DNA of 64,000 nt from Actinomadura physcomitrii (GCF_008923205.2 NZ_WBMS02000019.1:1-64000), one strand, 5' to 3'; shown: positions 46,018 to 54,898, numbered from the stretch's first letter. Numbers and translations: made by a program. The notes: generated by a model from the letters alone, not told the origin.

Positions 46018-46632
46018 CTAGAGTCCGGCGAACCGCCAGCCCCTGCTCACCAGCGGTTCCAGGACGAGCAGCAGCAGGGCCCAGTAGGAGACCGCGGGGA
46101 ACACGACCCCGAGGACCAGGGCGACCACCAGCAGCAGGACGGTGGAGAGGCCGCCGCGCACCGCGTCGATCGTCGGCGGGTCCTCCTCCGACGCCACGCC
46201 GGCGGTCCGGTAGGCGATCACCGTGATCACGGTCTGGCACACCGCCGCGGCGAGCACGTTGACGATGTAGGACCCGATGGTGAAGCGGTCGTGCGAGGAG
46301 TAGGACGCGACCATCTCGGTGGTGAACGGCAGCACGACGATCGCCAGCACCCAGCCCGCGTTCCACAGCATCAGCGCGCGCGTGTAGCCGCGGATGTGCT
46401 CGAACGTCCGGTGGTGCACCAGCCACAGCCGGATGATCACCGCGAAGCTCAGCAGGAAGCTGTAGATCTGCGCCTTGTGCTCGGTGAACACCTCGCTGGA
46501 CGCCCCGTGCCCGCGCACCGTCTCCGGCACCACGTCGACCAGGGGCAGGACCAGCAGCGTCACGGCGATGGCCACGACCGCGTCGGTGAACAGGACCAGC
46601 CGATCGGGGTCCCGGGAGATCGCTCGCGACAT
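46018..46632 (-). CDS. TMEM175-like (DUF1211) membrane channel
   Basis: 204 aa with about six helices. The TMEM175 hallmark is present at the N-terminus: LVLFTDAVVAIAVTLLVLPL (FSDxx-like), then a QIYSFLLSFAVIIRLWLVHHR segment. Bacterial members are potassium-leak channels. The start at 46632 gives normal length; the longer frame overlaps the next gene. It lies 14 bp after the sigma-like membrane protein gene, same strand, so cotranscription is likely. Confidence 0.85.
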   Translation of the reverse strand: MSRAISRDPDRLVLFTDAVVAIAVTLLVLPLVDVVPETVRGHGASSEVFTEHKAQIYSFLLSFAVIIRLWLVHHRTFEHIRGYTRALMLWNAGWVLAIVVLPFTTEMVASYSSHDRFTIGSYIVNVLAAAVCQTVITVIAYRTAGVASEEDPPTIDAVRGGLSTVLLLVVALVLGVVFPAVSYWALLLLVLEPLVSRGWRFAGL

Positions 46633-46646
46633 GGAGGGTGATGCTA

Positions 46647-47501
46647 CTAGCGGCGCCAGCAGGTGTAGGACACGGTGGCGGTGCCGCCCGGAGAGAAGGA
46701 GACCGACCCTCCGCCGCCACCGCCGATGTAGCAGAGCACCGTCGGCCGCACCACCACGGTCACCGTCGCCGAACGCCCCGCCTTGAGCGTCCCGCCGCCG
46801 GACGCGCTGACCCGCCCGCCCCGCGACCGCACCGACGCCACCGCCCAGCGGACCGTCCCGCCGACCGCCGTCAGCCGCACCGGGCACGACCTCGGCAGAC
46901 CGGCGACGCCGAGGCCGTGGCACCCGCCGTCGCTCACCGCCAGCCGCCCGGCCCCGCCCCCGCTTCCGCCGCCGGGCTTGTGCCTCGCCGGCTTCTTCCC
47001 GGCGGGCTCGTCCTTTCCGCGCTTCTTCTCGTCCTTCTTCTCCTGCGCGCCCTTCTGCGCGGGCGAGACCGTCACCGGCGGCAGGCTCGGCTCCGGCGTC
47101 GCCGGCGCCGCCGGCGGAGCCGACTCGGGCTTCGCGTCCCCGCCCGCCTCGAACGCCGCGACCACACCGGCCGCCAGCACCGCCGCGGCCGCCGCCCCGA
47201 TCACCGCGACCCGCCTGCGTCCGCGCGCGGGCCGGCGGCACTCGTCGCGGACGATCTCGTACAGCCAGTCCCGGAACGTCCCCGCGTCCGGGACGTCCGC
47301 CCCCTTGGCGCGCAGCGCGAGCAGCGCCTCCCGGACCGCCCGCACCGCCCGCCCGTGGTCGCCGAGCAGCCCCTCCGCGTACTCGACGAGCTCGGGCCCG
47401 TACACGTTGTAGACGTGGCCGACCGCCCCGGGCCGCTGCCCCCGGAGCTCCTCGACCAGCCGGAAATCCTCGTTCAGCGGGGGCGCGGCGTTGCTGGGCA
47501 C
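46647..47501 (-). CDS. Membrane protein with sigma-70-region-2-like N-terminus
   Basis: 284 aa from the GTG at 47501. Residues 10-90 look like an ECF sigma region 2 (AVGHVYNVYGPELVEYAEGL, then TFRDWLYEIVRDECRR). A single membrane helix (about 96-118) follows, then a Pro/Lys-rich linker, and a Cys-containing beta-rich C-terminus with Gly runs. No region 4 is visible, so it is not a normal sigma factor; it may be a membrane-tethered decoy or an anti-sigma-like hybrid. CATAAT nine bases before the GTG could be a -10. No homologue is named with confidence. Confidence 0.65.
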   Translation of the reverse strand: MPSNAAPPLNEDFRLVEELRGQRPGAVGHVYNVYGPELVEYAEGLLGDHGRAVRAVREALLALRAKGADVPDAGTFRDWLYEIVRDECRRPARGRRRVAVIGAAAAAVLAAGVVAAFEAGGDAKPESAPPAAPATPEPSLPPVTVSPAQKGAQEKKDEKKRGKDEPAGKKPARHKPGGGSGGGAGRLAVSDGGCHGLGVAGLPRSCPVRLTAVGGTVRWAVASVRSRGGRVSASGGGTLKAGRSATVTVVVRPTVLCYIGGGGGGSVSFSPGGTATVSYTCWRR

Positions 47502-47664
47502 GAACGGATTATGGCCGACCGGCCACGCTCGGTTATGTGCCCGGACCACACATACGCGCCCCGCTCTTTATCACCGAACCAACACCCCGCCCGCCTAATG
47601 CACGTTTAACGCCCGGGTCGGTTCGGTGGGGGCGCTGGGCCGTGGGGTCCGCGGGAAGGGAGAC

Positions 47665-48180
47665 ATGGGGAATCGGGTTCGGATGATCGCGGTGGCCGGG
47701 GGCGTGCTGGTCGGGGCGGTGGCGTGCGGGGGCGGGGGTGACGGCGGGGACGGCGTGGCGAGCGTCGGGGGCGCGGCGGCCAAGGCGTCCGCGTCGCCGA
47801 GCCGGTCGCTGAGCCCGGAGGACGCGCAGCTGAAGTTCGCGCAGTGCATGCGGCAGAACGGGGTGGACGTCCCGGACCCGGGCAGCGGGCACGCGGAGAC
47901 GATGCGGATCGGGAAGGGCGCCGAAAAGGGGAAGCTGCAGGCCGCGCTCAAGAAATGCCAGTCGTGGCTGCAGGCCGGCGGGAAACTGCCGGATCTGAAG
48001 GACCCGAAGGTGCGCGACCAGTACGTGAAGTTCGCGCAGTGCATGCGGGAGCACGGGGCCGACATGAAGGACCCGGATCCCGACGGGACGATCCATATCC
48101 CGGTGGGGAAGACGAACCCGGAGACCGTCAACAGGGCGCGGGAGGCGTGCAAGAACCTCGCGCCGGGGGCCGGGAAGTGA
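47665..48180 (+). CDS. Lipoprotein with two FAQCMR repeats
   Basis: 171 aa. Signal peptide with lipobox GAVAC and a Gly-rich linker. Two internal repeats, KFAQCMRQNGVDVPDP and KFAQCMREHGADMKDP, each carry a Cys-Met pair; a third Cys lies between them (LKKCQSWL) and a fourth near the end. ATG at 47665 with GGGAAGGGAG upstream; an earlier start at 47626 is rejected because it would bury the signal. It overlaps the MacA-like gene (GTGA). Lipoproteins of this type commonly precede such transporters in actinobacteria; the function is unknown. Confidence 0.8.
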   Translation: MGNRVRMIAVAGGVLVGAVACGGGGDGGDGVASVGGAAAKASASPSRSLSPEDAQLKFAQCMRQNGVDVPDPGSGHAETMRIGKGAEKGKLQAALKKCQSWLQAGGKLPDLKDPKVRDQYVKFAQCMREHGADMKDPDPDGTIHIPVGKTNPETVNRAREACKNLAPGAGK

Positions 48181-49223
48181 GGCGCGCCGTGGCGGCGGGC
48201 GGCGCCGCGGCCGTCGTGGTGGCGGCCGGCGGGGGAGTGCTCGCCTGGACGTCGGGCGACGGGAAGGGCGCGGAGCCGCCGCCGGCGCGGCTCGGCACGG
48301 CGGCCGTGACCAGGGGCGACCTCGTCGACACCGAGAAGGTGGACGGGAAGCTCACCTACGGCGACGAGCGCGAGGTGTACGCGGGGGCTTCCGGAGTCGT
48401 GACGTGGGCGCCGGCGCAGGGCGCGACGGTGAGGCGGGGCGGGACGCTGCTGAAGGTCGCGGGCGACCCGGTCACGCTGATGTACGGCGGCGTGCCGATG
48501 TACCGGGTCCTCAAGGACGGCGACTCGGGCAAGGACGTCCGGGAGCTGGAGGAGAACCTGCGGGCCCTCGGGTACGGCGGGATGACCGTGGACGACGAGT
48601 TCACCGGCGCGACCGCGGACGCGGTGGAGGACTGGCAGGACGACCGCGGACTCGAGCAGACGGGGACGGTCTCGCCGGGGCAGGTGGTGTTCCTCTCGGG
48701 CGCGGTGAAGGTGAAGGACGTGAAGGCGCCGGAGGGGAAGCGGGCCGTGCAGGGGCAGCCGGTGCTGACGGTGGCCGGGACGCGGCGGGTCGTGCACATC
48801 GACCTCGACGCCGACAAGCAGGACATGGCGCGCGAGGGGGAGAAGGTGCGGGTCGAGCTGCCCGGCGGGACGACCGTGGACGGGACGGTCAGCGAGGTCG
48901 GCAGCGTCGCCGAGACGACCGGGTCGGGGCAGGACCAGAAGACCACCGTGAGCGTCGACGTGTCGCTGAGCGGGAAGGGGACGGGCCGCCTCGACGAGGC
49001 GCCGGTCAGCGTCGAGCTGGAGAGCGAGCGGCGCGAGAACGTGCTGTCGGTGCCGGTGGAGGCGCTGCTTGCGCTCAAGGAGGGCGGCTTCGGGGTGGAG
49101 GTCGTGGACGGGGCTCGGCGGCGGCTCGTCCCGGTGCGGACGGGGTCGTTCGGCGGAGGCCGGGTCGAGGTCGAGGGCGCCGGGATCCGGGAGGGCGTCC
49201 GGGTGGGGGTGCCGGCGCAATGA
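48177..49223 (+). CDS. MacA/HlyD-type periplasmic adaptor with peptidoglycan-binding domain
   Basis: 348 aa. An N-terminal anchor helix, a barrel/lipoyl-like part (REVYAGASGVVTWAPAQGATV), a PG_binding_1-like insert (GDSGKDVRELEENLRALGYG, then FTGATADAVEDWQ) and a C-terminal beta domain ending VEVEGAGIREGVRVGV. The peptidoglycan-binding insert is usual in actinobacterial adaptors and would anchor the pump in the wall. The GTG at 48177 overlaps the lipoprotein stop. The open frame further upstream is a shadow. Confidence 0.88.
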   Translation: MRRAVAAGGAAAVVVAAGGGVLAWTSGDGKGAEPPPARLGTAAVTRGDLVDTEKVDGKLTYGDEREVYAGASGVVTWAPAQGATVRRGGTLLKVAGDPVTLMYGGVPMYRVLKDGDSGKDVRELEENLRALGYGGMTVDDEFTGATADAVEDWQDDRGLEQTGTVSPGQVVFLSGAVKVKDVKAPEGKRAVQGQPVLTVAGTRRVVHIDLDADKQDMAREGEKVRVELPGGTTVDGTVSEVGSVAETTGSGQDQKTTVSVDVSLSGKGTGRLDEAPVSVELESERRENVLSVPVEALLALKEGGFGVEVVDGARRRLVPVRTGSFGGGRVEVEGAGIREGVRVGVPAQ

Positions 49224-49930
49224 GGTTCGGGGACGGCGCGGCCGGCGACGCGATCGTGGAGCTGGCCGCGGTGACGAAGAAGTACGGGAGCGTCGCGGCG
49301 CTGCGCGGCGTGGACCTGCTGATCGGGACGGGGGAGATGGTGGCGATCGTCGGGCCGTCCGGGTCGGGGAAGTCGACGCTGCTGCACATGATCGGGACGC
49401 TGGACCGGCCGACGGCGGGCCGGGTCAGGGTCGCGGGCCACGACGTGGCGGGGCTGAGCGACCGGGAGCTGTCGGCGCTGCGGGCCCGGCACATCGGGTT
49501 CGTCTTCCAGCAGTTCCATCTCGCGCCGGGCGTCAGCGCCCTCGACAACGTCGCCGACGGGCTCCTCTACAGCGGCGCGGGATTGAAGGAGCGGCGCAAG
49601 CGCGCGCGGGAGGCGCTGGAGCGGGTGGGGCTCGGCGGCCGCGCCGGGCACCGGCCGCACCAGCTGTCGGGCGGCGAGCAGCAGCGGGTCGCGGTGGCGC
49701 GCGCGGTGGCGGGCGGCCCCGACCTGCTGCTGGCCGACGAGCCGACCGGCAACCTCGACACGGCGGCCGGGTCCGGGGTGCTCGCGCTGCTGGACGAGCT
49801 GCACCGGGCCGGCACCACCGTCGCGATCATCACGCACGACCTGGACGTCGCGGCCCGCGCGCCGCGCCGGGTCCGGGTCCGCGACGGGCTGGTCGTCGCG
49901 GACGAGCGGGCGGGGGCGGTGGGCCGATGA
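49220..49930 (+). CDS. ABC transporter ATPase, MacB/LolD type
   Basis: 236 aa. Walker A VGPSGSGKS, Q-loop FVFQQFHL, signature HQLSGGEQQR, Walker B LLLADEPTGNLD, switch IITHDLDV. The LFQxF/HL form and EPTGNLD place it with LolD/MacB ATPases that drive mechanotransmission rather than transport through the membrane. The ATG overlaps the adaptor stop and its own stop overlaps the permease start. Confidence 0.94.
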   Translation: MRFGDGAAGDAIVELAAVTKKYGSVAALRGVDLLIGTGEMVAIVGPSGSGKSTLLHMIGTLDRPTAGRVRVAGHDVAGLSDRELSALRARHIGFVFQQFHLAPGVSALDNVADGLLYSGAGLKERRKRAREALERVGLGGRAGHRPHQLSGGEQQRVAVARAVAGGPDLLLADEPTGNLDTAAGSGVLALLDELHRAGTTVAIITHDLDVAARAPRRVRVRDGLVVADERAGAVGR

Positions 49931-51117
49931 GCGGGCTCGTCCCGGCGCGGCTCGGGCCGCGGGACGTGGTGCGGACCGGGCTCGCGGGGCTGCGGACGCG
50001 TCCGGCGCGCGCGGCGCTGTCGGCGCTCGGCGTCGCGATCGGGATCGCGACGATGGTCGCGGTCATCGGGATCTCGTCGTCGAGCAAGGAGGACCTGCTG
50101 CGGCGCCTTGACCGGCTCGGCACGAACCTGCTGACGGCGAAGCCGGGCAGCACCCTGTTCGGCGACCAGGCGGAGCTGCCGGAGACGGCGCCGGAGATGG
50201 TGCGCCGGATCGGGCCGGTCACCGGCGTCGGCGCGACCGGGGAGGTGGACGCGACGGTGCGCCGCACCGACCGGATCCCGGTGGAGGTCACGCAGGGCAT
50301 CGCGGTGCAGGCGGCCTCGCCGGACCTGCTCGCGACGCTCGGCACCGGCACGGCGAGCGGCCGGTGGCTGAACGCGGCGACCGAGCGGTATCCCGGCATG
50401 GTGCTCGGGTCGGAGGCGGCGCGGCGGCTCGGCGTGGACGCGGCGGGCGGCCGGGTGTTCGCGGGCGGCCGCTGGTTCGTGGTGCTGGGCGTGCTGCGGC
50501 CCGCGGAGCTGGCCCCGGAGATCGACCGGTCCGCGCTCGTCGGCTGGGACGCGGCGGAGCGCTACCTCGGCTTCGACGGGCATCCGACGACGATCTACGA
50601 GCGGTCCACGGACGCGTCGGTGAACGACGTCCGGGACGTCCTCGCCCGCACGGTGAGCCCCGAGCACCCCGAGGAGGTCGAGGTCGCCCGGCCGTCGGAC
50701 GCGCTGCGGGCGAAGGCGGAGGCGGCGGGCGCGTTCGCCGGGCTGCTGCTCGGGCTCGGCGCGGTGGCGCTGCTGGTCGGCGGCGTCGGGGTGGCGAACA
50801 CGATGGTGGTGTCGGTGCTGGAGCGGCGCCGCGAGATCGGGCTGCGCCGCTCGCTCGGCGCCACCCGCGGCCAGGTGCGGACGCAGTTCCTCGCCGAGTC
50901 GCTGCTGCTGTCGGCGTCCGGCGGCGCGGCGGGGGCGGTGCTCGGCGCCGCGGTGACCGCCGGGTTCGCGGCGGCGAAGGGCTGGCCGCCGGTGCTGCCG
51001 GCGTGGGCGCCGGCGGGCGCGCTCGGCGCGACGCTGCTGATCGGGACGGTCGCGGGCCTGTATCCGGCGGTGCGGGCGGCGCGGCTGTCGCCGACGGTCG
51101 CGCTGGCCGCTGTGTGA
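49927..51117 (+). CDS. MacB/FtsX-type ABC permease
   Basis: 396 aa, four-helix MacB topology: helix 1 ALSALGVAIGIATMVAVIGI, a large extracytoplasmic domain (about residues 45-265), then three C-terminal helices with the FtsX signature VLERRREIGLRRSLGATRGQ and LYPAVRAARLSPTVAL. It completes a lipoprotein-adaptor-ATPase-permease efflux unit with 4-bp overlaps throughout. The substrate is unknown; peptides, antibiotics or lipids are typical. Confidence 0.92.
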   Translation: MSGLVPARLGPRDVVRTGLAGLRTRPARAALSALGVAIGIATMVAVIGISSSSKEDLLRRLDRLGTNLLTAKPGSTLFGDQAELPETAPEMVRRIGPVTGVGATGEVDATVRRTDRIPVEVTQGIAVQAASPDLLATLGTGTASGRWLNAATERYPGMVLGSEAARRLGVDAAGGRVFAGGRWFVVLGVLRPAELAPEIDRSALVGWDAAERYLGFDGHPTTIYERSTDASVNDVRDVLARTVSPEHPEEVEVARPSDALRAKAEAAGAFAGLLLGLGAVALLVGGVGVANTMVVSVLERRREIGLRRSLGATRGQVRTQFLAESLLLSASGGAAGAVLGAAVTAGFAAAKGWPPVLPAWAPAGALGATLLIGTVAGLYPAVRAARLSPTVALAAV

Positions 51118-51237
51118 GACGTGCCGGCCGGCCTCGGTCCGCGGCGGCGTCCCTGATCCGGCTCTGGTCTCGGTCCGGCGGGCCGGTGCATGATAAGGGC
51201 ACCGACGACGTCCTGCCCGGGAGGTGCCCGCACAGCC

Positions 51238-51600
51238 ATGCCCGTGCCACGTCCGCTGCGCGAGCGTTGCCGCGAGTTCCTCGGTACCGACGGCGAGATC
51301 CGCTACATCTTCCCCGCGACGTCCTACGGCGGCGGGGCGGGCTTCATCTTCGTCGTCACCGACGACCAGGTCGCCGTGATCTCCACCGGGCCGCTCGGCC
51401 GCAGCACCCCGAAGAGCATCTGGGGCGCCTACCCGCGCGGGACGCGGATCGGCCCGGTGGAGACCGGCGCCGGCGCGTCGTTCGAGTTCGCCGGCGCCGC
51501 GTTCGAGGTGGACGACGAGTACGTCCCGGTCGTCAACGCCGCCGACAGCGAGGTCTTCGCCCGCGACAGCCTGCCCCGCGACCCGCTGCCCGACCTGTAG
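51238..51600 (+). CDS. Hypothetical protein
   Basis: 120 aa, no signal or membrane helix. The sequence is beta-rich (FIFVVTDDQVAVISTGPLGR, then SFEFAGAAFEVDDEYVPVVN) with several conserved-looking Gly turns. ATG at 51238, GGGAGG about 11 bp before it. It converges on the FTR1 gene 15 bp away. About 120 bp separate it from the efflux operon, so it is probably transcribed alone. Family not recognised; it could be a PH-like small domain, but that is a guess. Confidence 0.65.
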   Translation: MPVPRPLRERCREFLGTDGEIRYIFPATSYGGGAGFIFVVTDDQVAVISTGPLGRSTPKSIWGAYPRGTRIGPVETGAGASFEFAGAAFEVDDEYVPVVNAADSEVFARDSLPRDPLPDL

Positions 51601-51615
51601 CCGGGGAGCGGGGCG

Positions 51616-52485
51616 TCAGGAGCTCGGCGCGGGCTCGACGGTCTTCTTCGCGGCGGGCGCCGGCCGCGACGGGCCGGTCTTGCGCAGGAACAGCGCCATC
51701 ACCGGCACCAGGTACACCGTCCACATGACCAGCTGCAGCCAGGTGATCTGCGGGGTGACGTTCAGCACGCCCTGCAGGACGGTCTGCAGCCAGTCGCCGG
51801 GGGTGCCGAGCTTGTCGAAGAACAGGTGCGGCTCGATCGCGACCGAGTTCAGGCCGGGCAGCACGTCGGCCTCCTGCAGGTCGTGGAAGCCGTAGCCGAA
51901 CACGCCGGCCGCGACGACGATCAGCGCGCCGCCCGTCCAGGTGAAGAACCGGCCCAGGTTGATCTTGAGGCCGCCGCGGTAGAGCAGGTAGCCGAGCACG
52001 ATCGCGACGACCAGGCCGAGCGCCGCGCCGATGATCGGCTGGGTGGAGCCGCCGGACGAGCTCTGGATGTTCGTCCACAGGAACAGCACGGTCTCGATGC
52101 CCTCGCGGCCGACCGACAGCAGCGCGACGGCGGCGAGCGCGAGCGGCCCGACGTTCAGCGCGCCCTCGAGCTTGCCCTCCAGCTCCGACTTCATGAACCG
52201 GGCGGTCTTGCGCATCCAGAAGACCATCCAGGTGACCAGGCCGACCGCGACGATCGACAGCAGGCCGCCGAACAGCTCCTGGGTCTTGAACTGCATCTCC
52301 GAGGACGCCGCGGTCAGCGCGATGCCGAAGCCGGCGGCGAGCGCGATGGCGATCGCGACGCCCGTCCAGACGGGGACGAGGGCCCGGCGGTTGCCGGTCT
52401 TCACCAGGTAGGCGATGAGGATGCTGACGACCAGGGCGGCCTCGAGCCCCTCACGCATTCCGATGAGGAAGTTGCCCAGGAGCAT
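51616..52485 (-). CDS. FTR1-family high-affinity iron permease (EfeU-like)
   Basis: 289 aa, about seven helices. Two REGxE iron-binding motifs are present: REGLEAALV near residue 11 and GREGIETVLFLW near 125. It moves iron across the membrane after external oxidation. The EfeO and EfeB partners are not next to it in this window. ATG at 52485 has GAGGAGG 6 bp upstream. A DtxR-type iron box at 52515-52533, about 30 bp before the start, indicates iron repression. Confidence 0.92.
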   Translation of the reverse strand: MLLGNFLIGMREGLEAALVVSILIAYLVKTGNRRALVPVWTGVAIAIALAAGFGIALTAASSEMQFKTQELFGGLLSIVAVGLVTWMVFWMRKTARFMKSELEGKLEGALNVGPLALAAVALLSVGREGIETVLFLWTNIQSSSGGSTQPIIGAALGLVVAIVLGYLLYRGGLKINLGRFFTWTGGALIVVAAGVFGYGFHDLQEADVLPGLNSVAIEPHLFFDKLGTPGDWLQTVLQGVLNVTPQITWLQLVMWTVYLVPVMALFLRKTGPSRPAPAAKKTVEPAPSS

Positions 52486-52514
52486 CGCTGCCCTCCTCGA
52501 GACGCACGGATGGT

Positions 52515-52533
52515 TTAGGCAAAGCTAACCTAA
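52515..52533 (-). promoter_or_regulatory. DtxR/IdeR-type iron box
   Basis: On the minus strand TTAGGTTAGCTTTGCCTAA matches the 19-bp consensus TTAGGTTAGGCTAACCTAA at 16 positions, 30 bp before the FTR1 start. Expected to be bound by a Fe(II)-loaded DtxR/IdeR repressor. Confidence 0.85.
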
Positions 52534-52661
52534 GCCAGTGTGTGCCCGGGCGGCGCCCCCTCGCAAGACCCGATCGGCCGGCCTCGCCGCGACGAGACGC
52601 GCCTCACATGCGGCGGGACCAGCAGGCGCGGCCCGCCGCATCGATCACCAAGGGGCGATCA

Positions 52662-54122
52662 CTAGGGGAAGTCGAGCCGCAGGAACGCCCGCGCGATCGG
52701 CTGCGCCGTCAGCTCGACCTGCCAGCGGCGCGCGCCGAGCCCGCGCAGCGCGGCGCCGACCGCCGACGCCGACGGCTCGTCCGGCGGGGTCCACGCCAGC
52801 CGGCGGACGTAGTCGGGCTGGATCAGGTTCTCCGACGGCATCGAGTGCTCGTCGGCGAGCGCGGCGACGACGGCGCGGGCGGCGGTCAGCCGCTTGGCGG
52901 CCTCCGGGTCGCGGTCGGCCCAGCGGTGCGCGGGCGGCGGCCCGTCGCCGGGCAGGTTCGCCTCGGGCAACTGCCGGTCGGGCACCGCGCGGGCCCGCGA
53001 CACCGCGCGCAGCCACGCCGACTGGTGCCGGCGGGCGCCGCGGCCCCGCATGGTCGGCAGCGCCTGCAGCTCGGCGGGGGTCTTCGGCGGGTTCAGCGCC
53101 AGCTCGACGATCGCCGCGTCCTGCAGCACCCGGCCGGGGGACAGGTCCCGCTCGCGGGCGATCTTGTCGCGCGCCTCCCACACCTCGCGGACGGTCGCCA
53201 GCGCGCGCCGGTTGCGCACGCGGTGGATGCCGGACGTGCGGCGCCACGGGTCGGGGCGCGGCGGCTTCGGCGGGGTGGTCAGGATCGCCTCGAACTCCTC
53301 CAGCGCCCACTCGAGCTTCCCGGCCTCGCGCAGCTCGGCCTCCAGCGCGTCGCGCAGCTCCACCAGCAGCTCGACGTCCAGCGCCGCGTAGCGCAGCCAG
53401 TCCTCGGGGAGGGGGCGGGTGGACCAGTCGGCGGCGGAGTGGCCCTTCTCCAGCAGGAAGCCCAGCACGTTCTCGACCATGGAGCCGAGGCCGACCCGCG
53501 GGTAGCCGAGCAGCCGCCCGGCCAGCTCGGTGTCGAACAGCCGCTTCGGCACGAGGCCGACCTCCGCCAGGCACGGCAGGTCCTGGTTGGCGGCGTGCAG
53601 CACCATCTCGGCGTCGGCGAGCGCCGCGTCCAGCGCGGACAGGTCGGGGCAGGCGATCGGGTCGATCAGCGCGGTGCCGGCGCCCGCGCGGCGCAGCTGG
53701 ATCAGGTAGGCGCGCTGCCCGTACCGGTAGCCGGACGCCCGCTCGGCGTCGACGGCGACCGGGCCGGTGCCCGCGGCGAACGCGGCGATGACGCGTTCCA
53801 GCTCGGCGGCGTCGACCACGACCGGGGGGACGCCCTCGCGAGGTTCCAGCAGCAGCACGGCCGGGGGCCGCTCGACGGCCGCCGTCGTGCCGGCCGCCGT
53901 CGTGCCGGCCGCCGCCGTGCCGCCCGGGGCGAACCGCTCCTGCGCCGTGCCGGGCTCGGCGGGCACGGCCTTGCCCGGCCCGCCCGCCTTCTTCGCGCCC
54001 GCCGGCAGCGCGGCGGCCTCCTCGCCACCGGACTCCCGTTCGGGACCGGTGGCACGCGTTTCGGACACTCCCACTTTTCCCGTATTCTCCCCCGCCGCCT
54101 CGGTTCCGGACGCTGTGCTCAC
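52662..54122 (-). CDS. Ribonuclease D-like 3'-5' exonuclease with HRDC domain
   Basis: 486 aa. DEDDy exonuclease motifs: Exo I GPVAVDAERASGYRYGQRAY (Asp and Glu), Exo II LHAANQDLPCL (Asp), Exo III YAALDVELLVEL (Tyr and Asp). An HRDC helical domain follows at about residues 290-375 (RRALATVREVWEARDKIARE). It trims 3' ends of RNA. The first ~85 residues are an Ala/Gly/Thr-rich extension containing a GTTAA repeat coded by three 15-bp units at 53878-53922. Probably follows the DUF3000 gene in one transcript. Confidence 0.9.
   Translation of the reverse strand: MSTASGTEAAGENTGKVGVSETRATGPERESGGEEAAALPAGAKKAGGPGKAVPAEPGTAQERFAPGGTAAAGTTAAGTTAAVERPPAVLLLEPREGVPPVVVDAAELERVIAAFAAGTGPVAVDAERASGYRYGQRAYLIQLRRAGAGTALIDPIACPDLSALDAALADAEMVLHAANQDLPCLAEVGLVPKRLFDTELAGRLLGYPRVGLGSMVENVLGFLLEKGHSAADWSTRPLPEDWLRYAALDVELLVELRDALEAELREAGKLEWALEEFEAILTTPPKPPRPDPWRRTSGIHRVRNRRALATVREVWEARDKIARERDLSPGRVLQDAAIVELALNPPKTPAELQALPTMRGRGARRHQSAWLRAVSRARAVPDRQLPEANLPGDGPPPAHRWADRDPEAAKRLTAARAVVAALADEHSMPSENLIQPDYVRRLAWTPPDEPSASAVGAALRGLGARRWQVELTAQPIARAFLRLDFP
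53878..53922. repeat. Three 15-bp tandem units inside the RNase D gene
   Basis: Unit GCCGCCGTCGTGCCG occurs at 53878 and 53893, with one T-to-C change in the third at 53908. In-frame, it encodes Gly-Thr-Thr-Ala-Ala-like repeats in the non-conserved N-terminus, so copy number could vary without harm. Confidence 0.8.
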
Positions 54123-54198
54123 GTCCCCTACCGTACGTCGCTCTCGGTACCTCCCGGGGAGGGGCGACCCCCGCGCCCTCCGGACGTGCCCCGGGGAC

Positions 54199-54765
54199 TC
54201 AGGGGCCCGTGCCGCCGGGCCTGTCCGGCAGCGCGGCGACGCCCGCCGGGGGCAGGCCCGCGGTGGTGCACATCACCTCGCACCAGGCCGCGACGTGCCC
54301 GGCCAGATCGTCGCCGGTCGGGGACCAGGAGGCGCGCAGCTCCAGCTCGGTCGTGGACGGCTCGTCGCGCTTGTCGCCGAAGCTCTCCGACACCGCGCGG
54401 GTGATCGTCCCGGAGACGCCCGCGTAGCCGGCCGGCTCGAGCGCCTCGAGCAGCCAGTCCCAGGCGACCGAGCCGATCAGCTCGTCGGCGGCGATGTCGG
54501 GTTCGAGGTCGGCGCGGATGTAGGCGACGATCCGGAAGCCGTTCGTCCAGCCCTTGGCGCCGTCGGGGTCGTAGAGCACGATCAGCCGGCCCATCGCGAC
54601 CTCGGTGTCGTCGTCGCGGTACACCGACCCGGACAGGGCCGCGGCGTACGGGGCCAGGCTCTGCGGGGCGGGCATGTCCTCCAGGTCGAGCTCGGGCCGC
54701 GGACCGGGCCCGTCGAGGATCTCGCGCAGCGTGTCGAGCGCCCGCTGGAAGGCGGGAGGGTTCAT
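54199..54765 (-). CDS. DUF3000 protein
   Basis: 188 aa. Matches the actinobacterial DUF3000 pattern: PAFQRALDTLREIL, RPELDLEDMPAPQSLAPYAA, GRLIVLYDPDGAKGW, GSVAWDWLLEALE and a C-terminal ELRASWSPTGDDLAGHV. The function of the family is unknown, and it is found almost only in actinobacteria beside rnd and hemE, as here. The start at 54765 (MNPPAF) is preferred to 54864 because the conserved region begins immediately. No ribosome site is strong. Confidence 0.88.
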   Translation of the reverse strand: MNPPAFQRALDTLREILDGPGPRPELDLEDMPAPQSLAPYAAALSGSVYRDDDTEVAMGRLIVLYDPDGAKGWTNGFRIVAYIRADLEPDIAADELIGSVAWDWLLEALEPAGYAGVSGTITRAVSESFGDKRDEPSTTELELRASWSPTGDDLAGHVAAWCEVMCTTAGLPPAGVAALPDRPGGTGP

Positions 54766-54898
54766 GGGCGGACCGGCCTGGGTGCGGGGGCGGGACTCGT
54801 GTCGGTGGTGCCGGGACGGGGTGCCGCCGCGCGCGACGGGAGGGAACGGAGGGGATGCAGGCACAGCACAGTGGGTTTCGTCTCGGGGGCCGCGGCGT

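Noticed and set aside
53878..53922. Tandem repeats as a CRISPR-like array
   Set aside because: 15-bp contiguous units without spacers, in frame inside a coding sequence.
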